Origin: CALIZF01 sp046292445
Lineage (GTDB): Bacteria; Pseudomonadota; Alphaproteobacteria; Rhodobacterales; Rhodobacteraceae
DNA: 9,516 bases
Direction of reading: 5' to 3'
Assembly (NCBI GenBank): GCA_046292445.1
Contig: JBKBQT010000061.1
Location: forward strand, 1 to 9,516
The notes beneath the pieces were generated by a model. That model worked only from the letters and a program-made list of their open reading frames with translations. It was not told where the DNA came from and made no database searches. Numbering within the stretch: position 1 is the first letter of the stretch; every line of letters starts with the position of its first letter. The translations under genes were made by a program, and so were the position numbers. Shown here one piece after another: positions 6,618-9,516 of the stretch.

Positions 6618-6995
6618 TCACACCGTCGGTATGCCGCGCGCACCGCAGTCGCGCACCGTGACCTCTGCATCGATCGTCGCCACGCCGCGCGGCAGCGTAG
6701 GCGAGATGACGTAAACCGCATCCCCGCGCCAGAGGGAACCCGTCTGATCGACCGCCGTGCGGACATGCCGCGCGAAGCCATAGCCGCGGATGAGCGCGTA
6801 TTGCGCCGCGGCACAGGCGGCATAGTCGGCCACCTGCGCCCGGTCGCGCGCGCCGCGCACGGCGACGCGGAAATTCACCAGATCGCCGTCCATCAGCCGC
6901 GTCTCGATCCCCTCGTAGGCGAGGGCGCGCGACGCGCCTTCGCTGCCGTTGCAGGCGCCGAGCATGGCGAGGGCGGCGAGCGCGACCATCCGCAT
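6618..6995 (-). CDS. Small predicted lipoprotein between nuoG and nuoH
   Basis: Unrecognised 125-residue protein with a short lipoprotein signal: MRMVALAALAMLGAC, with Arg at position 2, a hydrophobic core and an LGA-C lipobox at C15 (Asn at +2). The mature part would sit on the periplasmic side of a membrane. Its pattern looks alpha+beta: a strand DLVNFRVAVRGA, a helix with C61 (ADYAACAAAQYALIRGYGF), then strands ending AEVTVRDCGARG with C117. C61 and C117 could form a disulfide. The ATG at 6995 shares one base with the nuoG stop (TGATG), showing tight coupling. The longer open frame from 7238 only mirrors nuoG. The layout resembles the lipoprotein before nuoG (two later Cys, last one in a VxxRxC-like strand), so the two may be distant relatives. 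Function unknown; membership of the nuo operon suggests an envelope role alongside complex I. Confidence 0.83.
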   Translation of the reverse strand: MRMVALAALAMLGACNGSEGASRALAYEGIETRLMDGDLVNFRVAVRGARDRAQVADYAACAAAQYALIRGYGFARHVRTAVDQTGSLWRGDAVYVISPTLPRGVATIDAEVTVRDCGARGIPTV

Positions 6996-9004
6996 CACTC
7001 CGCCGCAAGCGGCCGCGCGGCGCGGGCCGCGGCCAGCGCCGACAACTCGCCCATCAGCGCCGAGGCGCGGGCGACCGGGTTGGTCAGATAGAAATCGGCG
7101 ACCGCGACCCCGAAGGCCCCCGACCCCATCTGTCCCGGGTCGAGCGGGCCGAGCATCTTGTCCGCCACATCGTCGATCCGCGCCAGATGCGGATGCGCCT
7201 TGACAAGCGCCTGGCGCAGGGCGGCAAGGCTGTCCCACGGCTGCGGGCGGCCGAGCTCGCCCGACAGCGCGCGCAGGATCGCCCAGTTCTCCTTGGCCTC
7301 GCCCGGCGGAAAGCCGGCGCGGAAGGCAAGCTGCGGGCGGCCCTCGAGATTGACGAAGAGGCCGTTCTCCTCGGTCCAGGCGGCGGCGGGCAGGATGATG
7401 TCGGCCCGGTGCGCGCCGCGGTCGCCGTGGCTGCCCTGGTAGATGACGGTCGGCCCCGCGGGCAGGTCGATCTCGTCCACGCCGAGCGCCAGAACCGCCG
7501 CCGCGCCGTCGAGCGCGCCGGCCAGCCCGCCCTCGGCGGTGCAGCCGACATCCATCGCCCCCACCCGCGAGGCGGCCGTGTGCAACACCAGCAGCCCCGC
7601 CCCGGCGCCCGCCGCATAGGCCGCTGCCTGTGCGAGCACCGCCGCGCCATCGGGCGCGGCCAGCGCGCCCATGCCGACGATGACCAGCGTGTCGGGCTTT
7701 TCCGTCACCTTGCCGACCAGATCGGCCAGCGCCGCGCGGCCGTCGCCGAAGTGGTGGTAATCATAGGTCAGATCCGCCGCCGGCCCGATCAGCCCGATCC
7801 GCGCCCCGGCGAGCCAGGCCTTGCGGATGCGCGCATTGAGCACCGGCGCCTCGAGCCGCGGGTTGGTCCCGATCAGCAGGATCGTGCGGGCGCGGTCGAT
7901 ATCCGCGATCCGCGCCGTGCCCGCATAGGCCCCGCGGTTGCCGGGCGGCAGCACCGCGCCGTCGGTGCGGCATTCCACCGCGCCGCCCATCCCCTCGACC
8001 AGCGCCTTGAGCGCAAACGCCGCCTCGACGGGTGCGAGATCGCCCACGAGCCCGGCGACCTTGCCCTTGCGCAGCGCATCGGCCGCTGCCGCAAGCGCCT
8101 GCGGCCAGCTCACGGCACGCAGCTTGCCGTCCATCCGCAGATAGGGCCGGTCGAGCCGCTGGCGCCTCAGCCCGTCCCAGACGAAGCGGGTCTTGTCGCT
8201 GATCCATTCCTCGTTCACGCCGTCGTGGTTGCGCGGCAGGATGCGCATCACCTCGCGCCCCTTGGTGTCCACGCGGATGCTTGCCCCCATCGCATCCATC
8301 ACGTCGATGGTCTCGGTCTTGGTCAGCTCCCAGGGCCGGGCGGTAAAGGCATAGGGCTTGGAGGTCAGCGCACCGACCGGGCACAGGTCGATGATGTTGC
8401 CCTGCAGGTTGCTCGCCAGCGTCTCGTTCAGGTAGGAGGTGATCTCGGCATCCTCGCCGCGGCCCGTCTGGCCCATCTGCGTGACGCCCGCCACCTCGGT
8501 CGTGAACCGCACGCAGCGCGTGCAGGAGATGCAGCGGGTCATGTGCGTCTCGACCAGCGGGCCGAGATCGAGATCCTCGCTCGCGCGCTTGGGCTCGCGG
8601 TAGCGGCTGAAATCGACACCGTAAGCCATCGCCTGGTCCTGCAGGTCGCATTCGCCACCCTGATCGCAGATCGGGCAGTCGAGCGGATGGTTGATGAGCA
8701 GGAACTCCATCACCCCCTCGCGCGCCTTCTTGACCATGGGGGTATTGGTGAACACCTGCGGCGGCTCGCCGTTCGGCCCCGGGCGAAGGTCGCGCACCTG
8801 CATCGCGCAGGACGCGGCGGGCTTGGGCGGTCCGCCCTTCACCTCGACCAGACACATCCGGCAGTTGCCGGCGATGCTCAGCCGCTCGTGGTAGCAGAAG
8901 CGCGGGATCTCGATCCCCGCGACCTCGGCCGCCTGGATGATCGTCATCGCAGGATCGACCTCGACCACGATGCCGTCGATCGAGATGGCCTTGAGGTTAG
9001 CCAT
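6995..9004 (-). CDS. nuoG: NADH-quinone oxidoreductase subunit G (Fe-S subunit)
   Basis: Largest peripheral-arm subunit of complex I, which passes electrons from NuoF/E toward NuoI; 669 residues, the expected alphaproteobacterial size. The N-terminal 2Fe-2S domain has C37, C48, C51 and C66 (N1b). The His-ligated 4Fe-4S site has H106, C110, C113 and C119 (N5). The next 4Fe-4S site has C158, C161, C164 and C208 (N4). The rest (about 220-600) is a molybdopterin-oxidoreductase-like domain kept as scaffold. No cysteine motif for the extra N7 cluster of E. coli or Thermus is present near residues 220-260, as in mitochondrial-type enzymes. The C-terminus contains YLTNPVARASA, typical of the alphaproteobacterial form. 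The ATG at 9004 has AAGGA eight bases upstream and the conserved start MANLKAISIDG. Confidence 0.99.
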   Translation of the reverse strand: MANLKAISIDGIVVEVDPAMTIIQAAEVAGIEIPRFCYHERLSIAGNCRMCLVEVKGGPPKPAASCAMQVRDLRPGPNGEPPQVFTNTPMVKKAREGVMEFLLINHPLDCPICDQGGECDLQDQAMAYGVDFSRYREPKRASEDLDLGPLVETHMTRCISCTRCVRFTTEVAGVTQMGQTGRGEDAEITSYLNETLASNLQGNIIDLCPVGALTSKPYAFTARPWELTKTETIDVMDAMGASIRVDTKGREVMRILPRNHDGVNEEWISDKTRFVWDGLRRQRLDRPYLRMDGKLRAVSWPQALAAAADALRKGKVAGLVGDLAPVEAAFALKALVEGMGGAVECRTDGAVLPPGNRGAYAGTARIADIDRARTILLIGTNPRLEAPVLNARIRKAWLAGARIGLIGPAADLTYDYHHFGDGRAALADLVGKVTEKPDTLVIVGMGALAAPDGAAVLAQAAAYAAGAGAGLLVLHTAASRVGAMDVGCTAEGGLAGALDGAAAVLALGVDEIDLPAGPTVIYQGSHGDRGAHRADIILPAAAWTEENGLFVNLEGRPQLAFRAGFPPGEAKENWAILRALSGELGRPQPWDSLAALRQALVKAHPHLARIDDVADKMLGPLDPGQMGSGAFGVAVADFYLTNPVARASALMGELSALAAARAARPLAAE

Positions 9005-9178
9005 GGGCCACGTCCTTTGTCATCATCGGTTCACCACCGCCGCGCCCGACCCGCCACCGCGGCGCCGCCGATCCGGCCGGCCGCCACGAACGCCGCAGCG
9101 CAGCATCCTCATACACCCGACCGGGGCCCTTTGCCCACGCCCGATGCGCGACATCATGCCTCGGCCCGCACCGCGCCC
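9005..9178 (-). other. 174-base gap upstream of nuoG
   Basis: Longest gap in the window. It contains the nuoG ribosome binding site and two short GC palindromes, GCGGCGCCGC at 9059-9068 and CCGGCCGG at 9073-9080. An open frame of 44 residues (9157-9023) is Arg/Gly-rich (12 Arg) and does not look like a protein. No AT-rich promoter elements and no hairpin followed by a T-run were seen. It may be an untranslated spacer, an mRNA structure or processing site, or the remnant of a lost gene. Confidence 0.5.
9013..9017 (-). promoter_or_regulatory. Ribosome binding site of nuoG
   Basis: AAGGA on the minus strand, eight bases before the ATG at 9004. It supports that start for nuoG and shows that nuoG is initiated on its own signal rather than by overlap with the gene before it. 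Confidence 0.8.
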
Positions 9179-9516
9179 CTAGACCCCGCCGATGCAGCGC
9201 GCGCGGAACACAAGGCGCGCGCCGTCCGCCGCATAGGCCCAATCGCCCGTGGCCGCGTCTGTCTCCCATTCGGTCTGCGAACTGCCGACCGCCGCAAGGC
9301 AATGGCGCGTGGCCTCGAAGCGCACCGATTCGCGCACCTCGTCCAGTCCTGCGCCGCGATTCTCGACCGCGATCACGATATCGCGCCGGTCCGCCTCGCG
9401 GGTCAGGCGGGTGCGATAGGGCAGCGGCGTGTCGGGGCGCGCGCCGCGCTGCGTGACCGCCTGAAGCGTATCGCAGCCCGCCAGCGTGACCGGCGACAGC
9501 GCGAGCGACAGGATCA
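9179..9516 (-). CDS. Predicted lipoprotein upstream of nuoG (5' end outside window)
   Basis: Partial unrecognised gene; 111 residues are visible before the TAG at 9181-9179. The visible N-terminus, ILSLALSPVTLAGCDTLQAV, is a hydrophobic signal ending in a canonical LAG-C lipobox with Asp at +2. The two bases at the window edge (TG) could complete an ATG or GTG, but no basic residue would then precede the core, so the true start probably lies a little further upstream. The mature part has a strand-like RDIVIAVENRGAG, a region with Cys in EATRHCLAAV, then WETDAATGDWAYA and a final strand ARLVFRARCIGGV with a second Cys; the pair could form a disulfide. In the conserved nuo order this gene would follow nuoF. 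A 174-base gap separates it from nuoG. Function unknown. Confidence 0.78.
   Translation of the reverse strand, partial: ILSLALSPVTLAGCDTLQAVTQRGARPDTPLPYRTRLTREADRRDIVIAVENRGAGLDEVRESVRFEATRHCLAAVGSSQTEWETDAATGDWAYAADGARLVFRARCIGGV

Noticed and set aside
5447..6661. A 404-residue plus-strand open frame opposite nuoH
   Set aside because: Mirror of nuoH; low-complexity Arg/Glu/His sequence without homology.
7761..8855. A 364-residue minus-strand frame inside nuoG
   Set aside because: Shifted frame of nuoG; the nuoG frame carries all the Fe-S motifs and the conserved start, so this is a shadow.
9059..9082. GC palindromes as a transcription terminator
   Set aside because: They are short perfect palindromes without a loop and without a following T-run on the minus strand, so an intrinsic terminator is not supported.
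9023..9157. A 44-residue frame in the gap before nuoG
   Set aside because: Twelve Arg and many Gly residues, no good ribosome binding site and no overlap with nuoG; reads like chance open sequence in GC-rich DNA.

Overview
This window is a stretch of the respiratory complex I (proton-translocating NADH:quinone oxidoreductase) operon of an alphaproteobacterium, all read from the minus strand. The very high GC content, the almost exclusive G/C at codon third positions, the 164-residue NuoI that starts MTQIDWTRAT, the N7-less NuoG, and the nuo order broken up by extra reading frames all fit the Rhodobacterales (Rhodobacter/Paracoccus/Rhodovulum-like). This placement rests on remembered family sequences, not on a search. 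No gene on the plus strand is supported. No tRNA, rRNA, mobile element, CRISPR array, convincing promoter or terminator was seen.

Layout in transcription order, right to left: a lipoprotein gene cut by the right edge (9516-9179, expected to follow nuoF); a 174-nt gap; nuoG (9004-6995); a small lipoprotein (6995-6618); nuoH (6610-5573); a 97-nt gap; nuoI (5475-4981); a 113-residue membrane-anchored or exported protein (4984-4643); a 74-residue Trp/Pro-rich protein (4646-4422); a carboxymuconolactone-decarboxylase-fold protein (4425-4015); nuoJ (4018-3404); a 180-residue exported Cys-containing protein (3407-2865); nuoK (2820-2515); nuoL (2510-399); and the first 131 residues of nuoM (395-1), cut by the left edge.

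The seven Nuo proteins cover part of the peripheral arm (NuoG with three Fe-S clusters, NuoI with two), the quinone-site and joint subunit (NuoH), and much of the proton-pumping membrane arm (NuoJ, K, L, M). The key glutamates and lysines of NuoK and NuoL and all Fe-S cysteines are present, so the enzyme looks functional.

The less understood material is the set of six accessory genes placed between nuo genes. From nuoI to the gene after nuoJ, five successive junctions overlap by four bases (ATGA or GTGA), and nuoG overlaps the next lipoprotein as TGATG, so these genes are probably translated in step with complex I subunits. Four of the six look envelope-directed (two lipoproteins, one signal-peptide protein, one with an N-terminal hydrophobic segment), and each has at least two cysteines outside the lipobox. 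Unidentified reading frames inside nuo/nqo clusters are known from Rhodobacter capsulatus and Paracoccus. This is therefore a little-explained accompaniment to a known system rather than a clearly new system.
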